DNA from: DASYAN01 sp963727755
Lineage (GTDB): Bacteria > Chloroflexota > Ktedonobacteria > Ktedonobacterales > Ktedonobacteraceae
Assembly: GCA_963727755.1 (NCBI GenBank)
Contig: CAVSHN010000015.1
Location: forward strand, 434,001-498,000
Direction: 5' to 3'
DNA length: 64,000 nt
A program made the position numbers and the translations under genes. Position 1 is the first letter of the stretch; each line of letters begins with the position of its first letter. This document shows, in pieces, positions 43,535-53,151 of the stretch. The notes beneath the pieces are model-generated. The model was not told the DNA's origin, made no database searches, and saw only the letters and a program-made list of their open reading frames with translations.

Positions 43535-44101
43535 GTGGTTACTCAACGTACCACCGAAGATAAGCAGTCTGATCAGCGTGTCTGGTTTGCCATTCACACA
43601 TATTCAGGCTATGAGAATAAAGTGAAGAGCCACCTCGAAGCTCGTGTCGCATCGATGGACATGCGTAACAAGATCTTCCGTATCATCGTGCCTATGGAAG
43701 AAGAGGTGGAAATAAAGCAGGGTCAGCGACGTACGGTCCAACGCAAAGTCTTTCCCGGCTATGTGCTGGTCGAGATGATTATGAGCGATGAAGCTTGGTA
43801 TGTTGTACGTAATACGCCTGGTGTCACAAGCTTTGTTGGTTCTGGGACACGCCCCGTTCCTTTACATGAACATGAGGTCAGAACCATCCTGAAACAGGTT
43901 ACGGAAGAGACTGAGAAGCCCAAAGCCAAGATCAGCTTTAATAAAGGCCAGAGTGTACGTGTGGTAGACGGCCCGTTCGCTGAATTTATCGGCACGGTCT
44001 ACGATATTAACCAGGACCGCAATAAGGTGACTGTGCTTGTTTCGTTCTTTGGTCGTGAGACCCCAGTCGTCTTGGATTTTCTCCAGATAGAGAAAATTTA
44101 G
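43535..44101 (+). CDS. nusG: Transcription termination/antitermination protein NusG
   Basis: 188 residues from GTG 43535, which has AAGGGGA five bases upstream; a GTG at 43511 is less likely. NGN domain: VWFAIHTYSGYENKVKSHLE, VFPGYVLVEMIMSDEAWYVV. KOW domain: GQSVRVVDGPFAEFIGTVYD. Links RNA polymerase to the ribosome or Rho. Follows secE and precedes rplK as usual. Confidence 0.95.
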   Translation: MVTQRTTEDKQSDQRVWFAIHTYSGYENKVKSHLEARVASMDMRNKIFRIIVPMEEEVEIKQGQRRTVQRKVFPGYVLVEMIMSDEAWYVVRNTPGVTSFVGSGTRPVPLHEHEVRTILKQVTEETEKPKAKISFNKGQSVRVVDGPFAEFIGTVYDINQDRNKVTVLVSFFGRETPVVLDFLQIEKI

Positions 44102-44137
44102 ATTTTCACCTGATTTTTTTTGAGGAGTTTTTTTGCA

Positions 44138-44560
44138 ATGGCAAAGCGTATTAAAACTGTAGTCAAGCTACAGATTCCGGCAGGGAAGGCAACGCCTGCT
44201 CCCCCGATCGGTACCGCGCTTGGTCCTCACGGCATCAATCTGATGATGTTTTGTAAGGAATATAACGCTCGTACCGCCGAACAGGTTGGCATGGTTATTC
44301 CAGCCGAAATTACCATTTTTGAAGATCGTTCATTTACATTTGTGACCAAGACACCACCAGTGCCTGATCTGCTCAAGTCAGCTATCGGCGCTGCGAAAGG
44401 GTCGGCCACACCCAATAAAGCTAAAGTTGGCTCGATCAATCGTGCAAAACTGCGCGAGATTGCAGAATTAAAAATAAAGGATCTCAATGTTAATAGCATT
44501 GAGGCCGCTGAAAGAACTATTGAAGGTACTGCTCGTAGTATGGGCATTACCATCGAGTAG
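44138..44560 (+). CDS. rplK: 50S ribosomal protein L11
   Basis: 140 residues from ATG 44138 (MAKRIKTVVKLQIPAGKATP), preceded by TGAGGAG. N-terminal domain with PPIGTALGPHGINLM; C-terminal rRNA-binding domain ending ERTIEGTARSMGITIE. Binds the GTPase-associated centre of 23S rRNA. Confidence 0.97.
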   Translation: MAKRIKTVVKLQIPAGKATPAPPIGTALGPHGINLMMFCKEYNARTAEQVGMVIPAEITIFEDRSFTFVTKTPPVPDLLKSAIGAAKGSATPNKAKVGSINRAKLREIAELKIKDLNVNSIEAAERTIEGTARSMGITIE

Positions 44561-44611
44561 GCTCTGCCCGAAAGTCACTGCGGTTACTGCCTCAAGGAGG
44601 GCAAGAAGAGA

Positions 44612-45326
44612 ATGACAAAAGCACACGGAAAGAAATATGTGGAGGCGGCGGAAACTCGTTGATGCCACTAAGTTCTATCAACCACAGGAAGCCATTTCAC
44701 TCCTCAAAAAAATTAGCTATACCAAGTTTGATCCTACCGTCGAGATTCATATGAAGCTCGGCGTGGATTATCGCCATGCAGACCAACAAGTACGCGGCAT
44801 TGCTATGTTACCTGCGGGTACTGGCAAAGAGGTAAAAGTATTGGTCTTCACTCAGGGTGAGAAGGTAGCGGAAGCTGAGGCCGCTGGCGCTGATTTTGTG
44901 GGTCTTGATGACCTGATAAAACAAGTTGAAGGCGACTGGTTCGGGTTCGATATCGCGATTGCTACTCCGGATGTCATGGGTAAGGTTGGTCGCCTGGGTA
45001 AGAAATTAGGCCCTCGCGGCTTGATGCCTAGCCCCAAAGCGGGTACAATCACCTCTGATCTCACTAAGACCATTCGTGATGTCAAAGCTGGTCGTGTCGA
45101 ATTTAGAATAGATAAGACTTCGCTGCTGCACGTTCCGGCTGGCAAACTCTCGTTTAGCGAAGAGTCACTGCTTGCTAACATTACTGCTGTCGTTGACGCA
45201 GTCTCACGTGCTCGCCCATCAGGGGCCAAAGGAACTTATGTCAAGAGCGTAGTGCTCTCGTCTACAATGTCGCCCAGTGTCCGTCTAGATGTTCCATCGG
45301 CACTGGCACTCAAACCATTAGCATAG
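44612..45326 (+). CDS. rplA: 50S ribosomal protein L1 (single-base frameshift near the start)
   Basis: ATG 44612, preceded by AAGGAGG, reads MTKAHGKKYVEAA, the expected L1 start. An extra G at about 44651 (GCGGCGGAAACTC) shifts it. The remaining protein (KLVDATKFYQPQEAISLLKK...ADQQVRGIAMLPAGTGKEV...LMPSPKAGTI...) is in the frame of 44637-45326. L1 is an rRNA-binding protein and translational repressor of its operon, needed for normal growth. The lesion is therefore more likely a sequence error than a real loss. Confidence 0.9.
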
Positions 45327-45479
45327 ATTGCACATTCTATGTAATTGGTGTACAATAAGATACAACAAAGCTTAAAATATATCTATTCACCGAAGACAGC
45401 AAGTATGCTATCAGGCATCTAAGCAAAACATACATAATTGTGTTGGCTTGCTGAGGGTTAAAGCTCTTCTTAGGAGTAC

Positions 45480-45677
45480 AGGCGCGGTAAATCGGGCCCC
45501 TACCAATGTGGCGATAAATCGCGTTGGTTGGCTGGATTGGGACCTAAGTAGTTGACTATTCACTTCTCTCAAGCCTTCGGTGAAATAAGGTAACTACTCA
45601 GGTGCTAATCGGTATCATCAACGCGATTTGTCGCCGTCGGTAGGGGCCCCAGTATTTCTATCAATACTTTGCGCCCG
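45480..45677. repeat. MITE-like palindromic element in the rplA-rplJ spacer
   Basis: The left end GGCGCGGTAAATCGGGCCCC (45480-45499), then GGCGATAAATCGCGTTGG (45509-45526), pairs in inverted order with TCAACGCGATTTGTCGCC (45617-45634) and GGTAGGGGCCCC (45639-45650). The right end GCGCCCG ends at 45677. It has the same end motif as the elements at 55848 and 62867. It would form a long hairpin in the transcript between rplA and rplJ. Confidence 0.7.
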
Positions 45678-45728
45678 TTGTACCCTTTTGTTGCATACAT
45701 TACCTCTGGAAAGGAGGAAAAGCATTCA

Positions 45729-46265
45729 ATGCCAACACAGGCGAAAGCAGAAAAAATCGAGGAGTTAACGGATAAACTCGGTCGTGCAACGGTTGCTGTT
45801 CTCGTACAGACCCAAGGATTGAACATCAAGGGCATGAACGAGTTTCGCAGCAAGCTGCGTGCAGCCAAGATTGACCTCCAGGTCGTCAAGAATACCTTGC
45901 TACGTATTGCGTCTGAACGCAACGGGATGAGCCTAGACAGAAAAATCTTTGATGGCCAGACGACAGTCGCCTTCGGCTATGAAGATGAGGTCGCTGCGGT
46001 CAAGGCAGTATCGGAGTACGTCAAAACCTCTAAGATTGCGACGATCAAGTCTGCCATTCTTGGCAAGCAGGCACTAAGCCAAAAGCAAGTCGAAGATTTG
46101 TCTAAGATTTCTGGCGGGAAGAACCAGGCCAAAGCTGAAGTCGTCGGTATTTTGCAAGCACCACTGACCAATACCTACAGTACACTTACTGCTCCCTTGC
46201 GTGACCTTTGTTATGTATTACAAGCACGTGCGGAACAATTGAATAGCGGACAGACCGCTGAGTAA
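45729..46265 (+). CDS. rplJ: 50S ribosomal protein L10
   Basis: 178 residues from ATG 45729 (MPTQAKAEKIEELTDKLGRA) with GGAAAGGAGG upstream. Conserved TVAVLVQTQGLNIKGMNEFR, KNTLLRIASER and the C-terminal helix that anchors L7/L12 dimers (YVLQARAEQL). The upstream spacer carries a MITE-like element, where L10 autoregulation sites are usually found. Confidence 0.95.
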   Translation: MPTQAKAEKIEELTDKLGRATVAVLVQTQGLNIKGMNEFRSKLRAAKIDLQVVKNTLLRIASERNGMSLDRKIFDGQTTVAFGYEDEVAAVKAVSEYVKTSKIATIKSAILGKQALSQKQVEDLSKISGGKNQAKAEVVGILQAPLTNTYSTLTAPLRDLCYVLQARAEQLNSGQTAE

Positions 46266-46291
46266 GAATAGAAAGAAAGAGGAACTAACCC

Positions 46292-46672
46292 ATGGCTGTT
46301 GCTGATATTATCGCAGAAATTGAAAAGTTGAACGTACTTGATCTGGTTGAGCTGACCAAGACACTCCAAGAGAAATGGGGCGTGAGTGCTGCTCCCGTTG
46401 CTGCCGCTGCGGCAGCGCCAGCTGGGCCAGTTGCTGAGGCTGCCCCGGCAGTTGAAGAGAAGACCGAATTTGATGCCATTCTCACCGATGTTGGTGCCAA
46501 TAAGATCAATGTCATCAAAGTTGTACGCGAAATTACAGGTTTGGGCCTGAAAGAGGCAAAGGCTGTTGTCGATGAGGCTCCCAAGCCTATCAAGGAAGCC
46601 GTCTCTAAGGAAGAAGCTGAGAAGATCGCAGCCAAGATGGCTGAGGTTGGGGCCAAAGTTACAATTAAGTAG
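46292..46672 (+). CDS. rplL: 50S ribosomal protein L7/L12
   Basis: 126 residues: N-terminal dimerisation domain (IIAEIEKLNVLDLVELTKTL), Ala/Pro-rich hinge, C-terminal factor-binding domain (KINVIKVVREITGLGLKEAK, VDEAPKPIKEAVSKEEAEKI). Recruits translation GTPases. 26 bp after rplJ, followed by a strong hairpin. Confidence 0.97.
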   Translation: MAVADIIAEIEKLNVLDLVELTKTLQEKWGVSAAPVAAAAAAPAGPVAEAAPAVEEKTEFDAILTDVGANKINVIKVVREITGLGLKEAKAVVDEAPKPIKEAVSKEEAEKIAAKMAEVGAKVTIK

Positions 46673-46687
46673 AAGAGGCCACTTCTT

Positions 46688-46714
46688 GGGCAGAGCAAGT
46701 AAACTGCTCTGCCC
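46688..46714 (+). terminator. Hairpin terminator after rplL
   Basis: A perfect 10-bp stem GGGCAGAGCA / TGCTCTGCCC with a 7-base loop, 15 bp after the rplL stop. The following sequence is CT-rich but not a strict T-run, so it may need a factor or act as an RNA-stability hairpin. Confidence 0.6.
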
Positions 46715-46737
46715 TCTGTCCAAATCCTCATAATTTA

Positions 46738-46766
46738 TTGCGTCCCTGAGCTATCCATGTTATAAT
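46738..46766 (+). promoter_or_regulatory. Promoter for rpsO
   Basis: TTGCGT (46738-46743), 17-bp spacer, TATAAT (46761-46766), 66 bp upstream of the rpsO start. Good sigma-70 match with a perfect -10. Confidence 0.7.
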
Positions 46767-46831
46767 TCGAACATGTAATACTTTCTTGTATTCGGATCAG
46801 AAAAAAAAAGAAAGGTAGGCAATCTACAAAC

Positions 46832-47110
46832 GTGGCATTAACTGTTGAAGAGAAAGAGGAAATTATTGTGAACTCACGTACCCATGAAACGGACGTTGGT
46901 TCACCGGAGGTGCAGGTTTCAATCCTAACGGCACGTATTAATCAGTTGACCGAGCACCTCAAAGTACATAAGCATGATCTCCATTCGCATCGTGGCTTGT
47001 TAATGTTGGTAGGACAACGCCGACGTTTACTTGCATATCTTGGTAAGAAAAGCCCCGAGCGGTATCGTGCATTGATTGCGAGATTAGGTCTGCGTGCAAA
47101 GCGCCAATAA
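46832..47110 (+). CDS. rpsO: 30S ribosomal protein S15
   Basis: 92 residues from GTG 46832 (ALTVEEKEEIIVNSRTHETD), with AAAGGTAGG upstream. Conserved GSPEVQVSILTARINQLTEH, HSHRGLLMLVGQRRRLLAYL and ALIARLGLRAKRQ. Binds the 16S rRNA central domain. Precedes pnp, the classical rpsO-pnp order. Confidence 0.96.
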   Translation: MALTVEEKEEIIVNSRTHETDVGSPEVQVSILTARINQLTEHLKVHKHDLHSHRGLLMLVGQRRRLLAYLGKKSPERYRALIARLGLRAKRQ

Positions 47111-47479
47111 TCGTGGATTTAGTGTGGATAGATGCGGTCGGGGTAACATTCGTTATCACGAACGCTGTTCCCGACTTCCTATTCTTAATGAATATGCAGT
47201 ACGAGGCTCAACCGCTGCTCCAAATTTCACCACATTCCAAATCGAGAACATAGTGTTGAAGAGAGACCGGACGGAAGAACGCACCTACGAGAGAAGACGT
47301 AAGATAGAGGGTCAATCCCCGCTCTCAGGTTCATTATTAACACTGATGCACAGTACCACAGTGCGGAAGAGAGATGTCTGCGGACGTACTTCAAGGAGTT
47401 ATTAAGTACCTTTAAAAGTGTAATGCACCCAGTTGATAAGCGATGGAATGTTAAAGGCTCGCGAAGAAGACTATTACGA
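47111..47479 (+). other. rpsO-pnp spacer
   Basis: About 370 bp. An open frame 47094-47405 overlaps the end of rpsO and has no family resemblance, so I do not accept it. In other bacteria PNPase autoregulates through this leader; I see no diagnostic element. Confidence 0.4.
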
Positions 47480-49970
47480 ATGAAGGAATCAGCAGACCAA
47501 GATATCAGACCAGGACGTTTAACTGGGGTGCCAATAATCGGAGGAAATATAATTCACCGTCAAGAAGCCATGATCGGCGGTCGTGTTATGAGCATTGAGA
47601 CCGGACGAGTAGCTGAGCAAGCCAGTGGTGCAGTGCTTGTGCGTTATGGCGATACTATTATTCTGGCAACTGTCGTTGGCAGCGACGAGCCTCGTGAGGG
47701 CATTGATTTTTTTCCATTAACTGTTGATGTAGAAGAGCGTATGTACGCCGCTGGTAGGATCCCTGGTGGCTTTTTTAAACGTGAAGGGCGTGCAACTGAA
47801 CACGCTATTCTCTCCTGTCGTCTCGCTGATCGACCTCTTCGGCCTCTCTTTCCAAAGGGCTATCGCAACGATGTTCAAATAGTCGTCACGGTTCTTTCCG
47901 TCGACCAGGAAAACGACTACGACATTCTGTCTATCATCGGCGCTTCGGCTGCTCTCAGTGTCTCAGATATTCCTTTCTTTGGTCCTGTGGGGGCTGTCCG
48001 TGTTGGCTATATCGACGACCAGTTTGTGGTCAACCCTCTCGAAATCACAGATGGAGCAGAGTCAACTTGATCTGGCTATCGCGGGAACCGCTGATGCTGT
48101 GATGATGGTTGAAGCTGGCGCGAAGGAACTTCCTGAAGCTCTGATGCTAGAGGCTGTACGTTTCGGTCAAGAGGCGCTGCAAGATGTCATCAAGATGCAG
48201 GAGAAGCTGGTACAGGTGGTTAATCGCGCCAAACGGCCCTTTACTCCCGCGCCCGTCGATGAGGAGTTGCAAGCAAAGGTCGCAGCTTTTGTGCGTCCCC
48301 GCTTCGAAACTGCTCTACACAATGTGGATAAGGCTGTACGTACAGCAGCTCTAAGCGTGGTCCAGGGGGAGTTAGTCACCCAACTAGGCGCTGAGCATCC
48401 TGAACGCTTGAAGGACATTATCGCGTTCTACGAAAAAGAACTGAAGACTTATGTGCGCAGTCAGATCCTCGATCATAAGATTCGCATCGATGGTCGTGAT
48501 CTCAAGACTGTCCGTCCTATCAGTTGTGAGGTAGGTCTGCTACCACGTACCCATGGTTCTGGGCTCTTCACACGTGGACAAACACAGGTGATGAGCGTGG
48601 TGACTCTTGGTTCTCCCGGCGATGAGAAAGTACCAGATGGCTTGGAGATGGGTGAGAGCAAGCGCTTTATACACCACTACAATTTCCCACCGTTCTCGAC
48701 TGGTGAGAGTAAACCCTTGCGCGGACCAGGACGGCGCGAAATCGGCCATGGTGCTTTGGCAGAGCGTGCAGTGGCAGCGGTTATTCCCTCACAAGATGAG
48801 TTTCCCTATACCATTCGTACTGTCTCTGATGTTCTTTCATCCAATGGCTCAACTTCAATGGGTTCTGTCTGCGGAACTACTCTGGCTCTGATGGATGCTG
48901 GTGTTCCCATTCATGCACCTGTGGCTGGCGTTGCGATGGGTCTGATCACAGGTGAGGGTGAACGAGTTGGCAAATGGGCGGTCCTGACGGATATTCAGGG
49001 TATCGAAGATGCCTTGGGCGACATGGACTTCAAAGTTGCTGGTACAGCCGATGGTGTGACCGCATTGCAAATGGACATTAAGGTCAAAGGCATTACATAT
49101 GATATCATGGCCCAGGCTCTGGAGCAGGCACACGAGGGTCGTATGTATATCATGGAGAAGATGCTTGATACCATTGATGCACCACGTGAGGAACTGTCAG
49201 AATTTGCACCACGTATCCAGACGATCAAAATCAATCCTGATAAGATTGGTGCCGTTATTGGACCTGGCGGCAAAGTGATACGCAGGATTCAGGAGGAGAG
49301 CGGGGCCAAGATCGATATTGACGATGATGGCTCTGTTAACATCTCGGCAGTCTCAGGCGAAGCAATGCAACAGGCGATGAATGCGGTACGTGCCTTAACT
49401 GAGGAAGTTGAAGTTGGCAACATCTATACAGGTACGGTTCGACGTATAGTCGATTTCGGATGTTTCGTCGAAATTCTCCCGGGAAAGAGGGTTTAGTTCG
49501 CACATCACAGCTCGCTGATTATCAGGTCATGCGTCCAGAGGATGTAGTTTCCCTCGGCGATGAGATTACGGTGATGGTCATCGAGGTAGATGCGCAGGGC
49601 CGTGTTAATCTCTCTCGTCGCGCCGCCTTGAGCGGTGAGATGCCCACACAGGCTGAAATGGAACATGATCGCCATGCTAATCGTGGTGGACCAGAGTCGT
49701 GGTGGCCCTGGACGTGGTCCTGGCGGTTACATGCGTCCCGGTATGCCACCATCACCATCACGTTACGGTGATCGCGATTACAGTGGAGGTGGCGGCGGTT
49801 TCGGCGGCGGACGTGGTGGCTATGACCGTGATCGTGGCGGCTATGATCGTGGCGGCAGCGGCGGCGGTGGCTTCGGGCAGCGCCGTCCTATGGGACCTGG
49901 ACCCCGTAACCCTGGCGGCCCACCACGTCGTGATGGCTTTGGGCCACGCCCATCCGATCGACGCTGGTAG
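47480..49970 (+). CDS. pnp: Polyribonucleotide nucleotidyltransferase (three frameshifts)
   Basis: PNPase, a phosphorolytic 3'-5' exoribonuclease of the RNA degradosome. First RNase PH domain: SIETGRVAEQASGAVLVRYG, FFKREGRATEHAILSCRLAD. Second: RDLKTVRPISCEVGLLPRTH, SVCGTTLALMDAGVP. KH domain: KIGAVIGPGGKVIRRIQEES. S1 domain: GNIYTGTVRRIVDFGCFVEI. The Gly/Arg-rich tail ends SDRRW. Frames change near 48050 (one extra base before SKSQMEQSQLDL), 49478 (one base lost in GGGAAAGAGGG) and 49690 (one extra base). The first ATG in frame is 47480; a rare ATA/ATT start after CGGAGGA at about 47550 would fit the family N terminus better. The lesions are more likely errors than loss of an important gene. 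Confidence 0.88.
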
Positions 49971-50074
49971 CATTTCTTATAGGTAAAAAACGGACAGAAG
50001 ATAGGCGACCATGAGGTTCGCCTATCTCTTTGAATATACCTCAGCCTATTTTTGCAAGAAGAGGTAAAAATGCT

Positions 50075-50716
50075 ATGTCCTCAGAGGAGATACTGCGGGA
50101 GATAGCCGCAGAGGTTTCAACCTGCTCCAAATGTAAGCTCTGTAAGGGGCGCACAAAGGCAGTACCTGGCGAAGGGAAGTCTGACGCTAAGATCCTATTT
50201 ATCGGTGAAGGACCCGGTCTCAAGGAAGATCAACAAGGACGTCCATTTGTAGGTCCCGCTGGTCAATTTCTTGATGAACTGCTGGCAAGTATTAACCTCA
50301 AACGTTCAGATATCTTTATTACCAATGTCGTGAAATGTCGTCCGCCCGCAAACCGCGATCCTGAGCCAGAAGAGATTGCCGCTTGTAATGATTATTTGGA
50401 TCGCCAGATTGCGGCACTCAAACCTCAGGTGATTGTTACCTTAGGTCGTTATTCGATGGCCAAATTCTTTGGTGGTGAAAAGATAAGTGCCATTCATGGC
50501 CGTGCACGCAAAAGAGATGGTTATATTTGTATCGCAATGTATCACCCCGCAGCTGGTTTGCATCAGGCCAACTTGATGGATGTGATCCGCGAAGATTTTA
50601 AGAAAATTCCTCTCATCATTGCCGAGGCCGAACGTTTGGCATCCGAACACTCACACCTGTCGCTAGTGTCATCCAAACCAAAGAATGAGCCTCCCCAACA
50701 GCTCTCGCTGTTCTGA
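50075..50716 (+). CDS. Uracil-DNA glycosylase, family 4 (Fe-S)
   Basis: 213 residues from ATG 50075 (MSSEEILREIAAEVSTCSKC); an earlier in-frame ATG at 50030 lacks a good RBS. Family-4 signatures: iron-sulfur cysteines CSKCKLC plus later Cys in NVVKCRPP and IAACNDYL, active-site GEGPGLKEDQQGRPFVGPAG, and the C-terminal MYHPAAGLHQ. Removes uracil from DNA to start base-excision repair. The last residues (QLSLF) are a consensus beta-clamp-binding motif. Confidence 0.9.
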   Translation: MSSEEILREIAAEVSTCSKCKLCKGRTKAVPGEGKSDAKILFIGEGPGLKEDQQGRPFVGPAGQFLDELLASINLKRSDIFITNVVKCRPPANRDPEPEEIAACNDYLDRQIAALKPQVIVTLGRYSMAKFFGGEKISAIHGRARKRDGYICIAMYHPAAGLHQANLMDVIREDFKKIPLIIAEAERLASEHSHLSLVSSKPKNEPPQQLSLF

Positions 50717-50787
50717 GGAGGCCTCAAAGCTTTCCGCCATGGCGTCTGTGAAACATGGTATTTTCATCTCTTGCACAGATGGCATGG

Positions 50788-51252
50788 CTAGGCTTGTCCT
50801 TGGCTCGAACTCGCCTTTTGCTCCTTCCTATATATGAGATCCAGGAACTCGTTGGCTATTTTATTGGCTTGATTGAGCTTATCAAAGGCTGTCGTGAGTT
50901 GCTCTTGTGCTCCCTCAGGTTGCGGATCTTCATAGGTTTTGATGGTCTGACCAATGATCTCTCCATACCTCATCCAAAAAATGCGCTGGGAATGATCTTT
51001 TGGAACGCTTGCTAGGCGGGGGCTTGCGTCAACTTGGTCAGAGTCATTGCCAAAAGATCGTGTGATGTTAGCAAACTCCATTTGAGCTTGCTTTACTTGC
51101 CGACGCGCGGCATACATTTGCTGACTAGCAGCCTTCAGCTCTGATTCAAGCGTTTTTAACTCTTTGCTATTTTTTTCACTGTCTCTCTTCATTTCTTTCA
51201 GTTGCTTACTTTTATCGCGAATTTGATTTTCATTTAGTTCTTTATTGCTCAA
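50788..51252 (-). CDS. Coiled-coil hypothetical protein
   Basis: 154 residues from ATG 51252. The first ~65 residues are a long charged coiled coil (LKEMKRDSEKNSKELKTLES...QQMYAARRQVKQAQMEF); the C-terminal half is helical and soluble. No signal peptide or known domain. It stands alone between the uracil glycosylase and the kinase region. Confidence 0.65.
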   Translation of the reverse strand: MSNKELNENQIRDKSKQLKEMKRDSEKNSKELKTLESELKAASQQMYAARRQVKQAQMEFANITRSFGNDSDQVDASPRLASVPKDHSQRIFWMRYGEIIGQTIKTYEDPQPEGAQEQLTTAFDKLNQANKIANEFLDLIYRKEQKASSSQGQA

Positions 51253-51271
51253 TTTATATGTGTCACTGGAG

Positions 51272-51365
51272 TGCGCGGGTAAAATGTCCCTTTTTTGGCT
51301 TGAAAAAATCTCATGGATCAGGTATCATCTTTAGTGGAGAGTAGTTATAGTTTGAAAGGTGTGAA
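51272..51365 (+). repeat. ~94-bp repeated promoter-like block (copy A)
   Basis: Shares about three quarters of its bases with 56136-56230, including AAAATGTCCCTTTTT, TTGAAAAA and GATCAGGTATCATCTTTA. Contains TTGAAA (51300-51305), a 17-bp spacer and TATCAT (51323-51328). Copy A lies about 500 bp before the kinase ATG. Confidence 0.7.
51300..51328 (+). promoter_or_regulatory. Candidate sigma-70 promoter
   Basis: TTGAAA-N17-TATCAT inside the repeated block. Transcription would begin near 51335 and reach the structured segment 51401-51495 and then the kinase gene. Confidence 0.5.
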
Positions 51366-51495
51366 GATATAGTTTTAACAATGTCATTTTTTTCTAAAAT
51401 CGTAAACTTTGCATTAGGCAAGGACGAAATCGTCTTTTCCGATCCCTTAGATTGAGGGTACGTCAAGCTAAGTTTACGGTCCTAGGTTTTTTTTT
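51335..51495 (+). ncRNA. Candidate structured leader or small RNA with terminator-like end
   Basis: Downstream of the promoter-like block. The outer stem CGTAAACTT (51401-51409) / AAGTTTACG (51470-51478) encloses hairpins AAGGACG-AAAT-CGTCTTT (51420-51437) and CCCT/AGGG (51444-51458). The segment ends in CCTAGG and nine T's (51487-51495). This would fold as a multi-branched RNA with a T-tract. It could be a ~160-nt small RNA or an attenuator for the kinase 306 bp downstream. No known Rfam class is recognised. Confidence 0.35.
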
Positions 51496-51800
51496 GTCTT
51501 GTAGTAGTTTGCTGTATTAGGGGCAGTCCATCGTATATTCTCGATTTGAAGTGTCATCTCAAAAATCCGGGGCTGATCCATTGATGAGGTCAGGACAGAA
51601 GTGCCCTGACGAAAGCTCATCGGTGATGTTGCTCCAAATATTGAGGCGATACATCATAAGTTAGCAGAAAATTGTAGCAATCTAGGGATAGTGTGTATCT
51701 CAATAAGAGATGAAAAAGATTGGATGCTTGCAGCCAATATGGGCAGCATAGCATGACTACCTGTTGACCGAAACAGGTGTTGAGATGAAAGGAAGTCATC
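51496..51800 (+). other. Kinase leader with a nested hairpin
   Basis: Contains GATGAG-GTCAGG (51583-51594) pairing with CCTGAC (51605-51610) and CTCATC (51616-51621), leaving a GAAAG bulge. Otherwise I see no gene. GAAAGGAAG precedes the kinase ATG at 51801. Confidence 0.4.
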
Positions 51801-53151
51801 ATGATGGGTGCTCAACCTAGGATGATCGAACAGAGGCATTTCGAAAGAGGATCTAGCTCAGAAGAGAGTAATTCCAGTGTGGATCATATGAGAAGAGTCT
51901 GCCAGCAAGCTGATCAACAAAAGATCAACAATTCAGGAGGCTTACAGGAGGGTTGTCATACAGACAGTGATCCCGAGGCCTCCACTTCGGGAAATGATCT
52001 GTCTCGAAAGAAGCAGCTTGAAGTTCAAAAGGATGGTTCGCTGTATTACCAATTTTCCAGGGACCTGCCTTCGGAAGAGGAATTAAAACAAATATTAAAT
52101 CAATTGGTAAATGCTTGTTGCTCTTCCTCAATGCCCCGGAAAATCGAAGAAGAGCAATGGTTGGGAGATTACTACCTTAATAATGAGTTGGGGCGAGGCA
52201 ACTGTGGCAAAGTTTTTAGTGCCCTGAATTTGGGTTCAGACAAGTTCGTAGCAATCAAGGTGCTAGAACCCGATAAGAATGGTCAGATAAAACCAGAAGG
52301 TGTAGGGGAGTTTTACAGGGAAGTAGAGATAATGGCCTCTTTAAATCATGAACATGTTATGCCTCTCAGGGGTTTCGGTTGCAAGGGTAGGGTCCCTTTC
52401 TTGGTTACGAAGCTTATGAGCGGTGGAACACTTAAAGGCAAACGTTTGTTCCAACGAGCGCAGTTAGTTAAAACGATGGAACAGAATCTGTTCTGGAGTA
52501 CAGTATCTGCAAGAAAACGGTCTTATACACCAGGACCTCAAGCCTGCAAATATTCTGCTGGAACACAATGGTAATGCCACAATTAGCGATTTTGGTGTGG
52601 CAGTTAAAGCTGGGACCAAAGAGGCTGAAGGGTGTTGGGGTACCCCTAGATATAAGGCTCCTGAGCAGTGGGAGGGTAAAGCTTGCCTTCAGAGCGATGT
52701 GTATGCGCTTGGGCTTATCGCCTTTGAATTGCTCACTGGCAGGAACCTAATAGGCTGTATGATAGATGATAGGGAGTATAGAAAGGTATACGAAGATAAA
52801 AAGGCTAATTGGATGAACGAAAATAAAGAGAGATATAATAATGATGATATGCTAAAGGAGCAATGGGAGATACATGATCACTATAGATGTTTACATGAAC
52901 GGGCTTCTGAATGGTTAAAGAAAAGGGCTTCTAAATGGTTAGGGAAAGGGGCTCGTGACGCATTCCTCCCGGCTATTCTCCTTGCTCTGAAGCCGAATCC
53001 ACAAGAACGCATTCAAAGTTCAAATGAGTTGGCGCAAGAATTGCGGGCTGGATTGCAGGAGGCTAGAGAACGTGAAGGACAGATGCATTGTATAAGACGA
53101 GTGTTTCTAGGTGCAAAAATTAGATCGCAAGAAATTGCATGGGGGGGTTAA
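51801..53151 (+). pseudogene. Ser/Thr protein kinase (frameshifted)
   Basis: Hanks-type kinase with a ~120-residue Ser/Gln-rich N-terminal extension. Motifs: ELGRGNCGKVF (P loop), FVAIKVLE (catalytic Lys), EFYREVEIMASLNHEHV, then in another frame LIHQDLKPANILL (HRD variant HQD), ISDFGVAV (DFG), GTPRYKAPEQWEG (APE) and SDVYALGLIAFELLTG. An extra A near 52488 shifts the frame from that of 51801 to that of 52597-53151. No membrane span, so it is cytoplasmic. Substrates unknown. Confidence 0.75.

Noticed and set aside
47094..47405. 103-codon frame between rpsO and pnp
   Set aside because: Overlaps the end of rpsO, no RBS, no similarity, atypical composition.
51575..51625. Hammerhead-ribozyme-like core (TGATGAG ... 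GAAA) in the kinase leader
   Set aside because: The first core base is T instead of C, an extra G precedes stem II, and no stems I and III can be formed. GATGAG pairs better with the downstream CTCATC as a simple nested hairpin.
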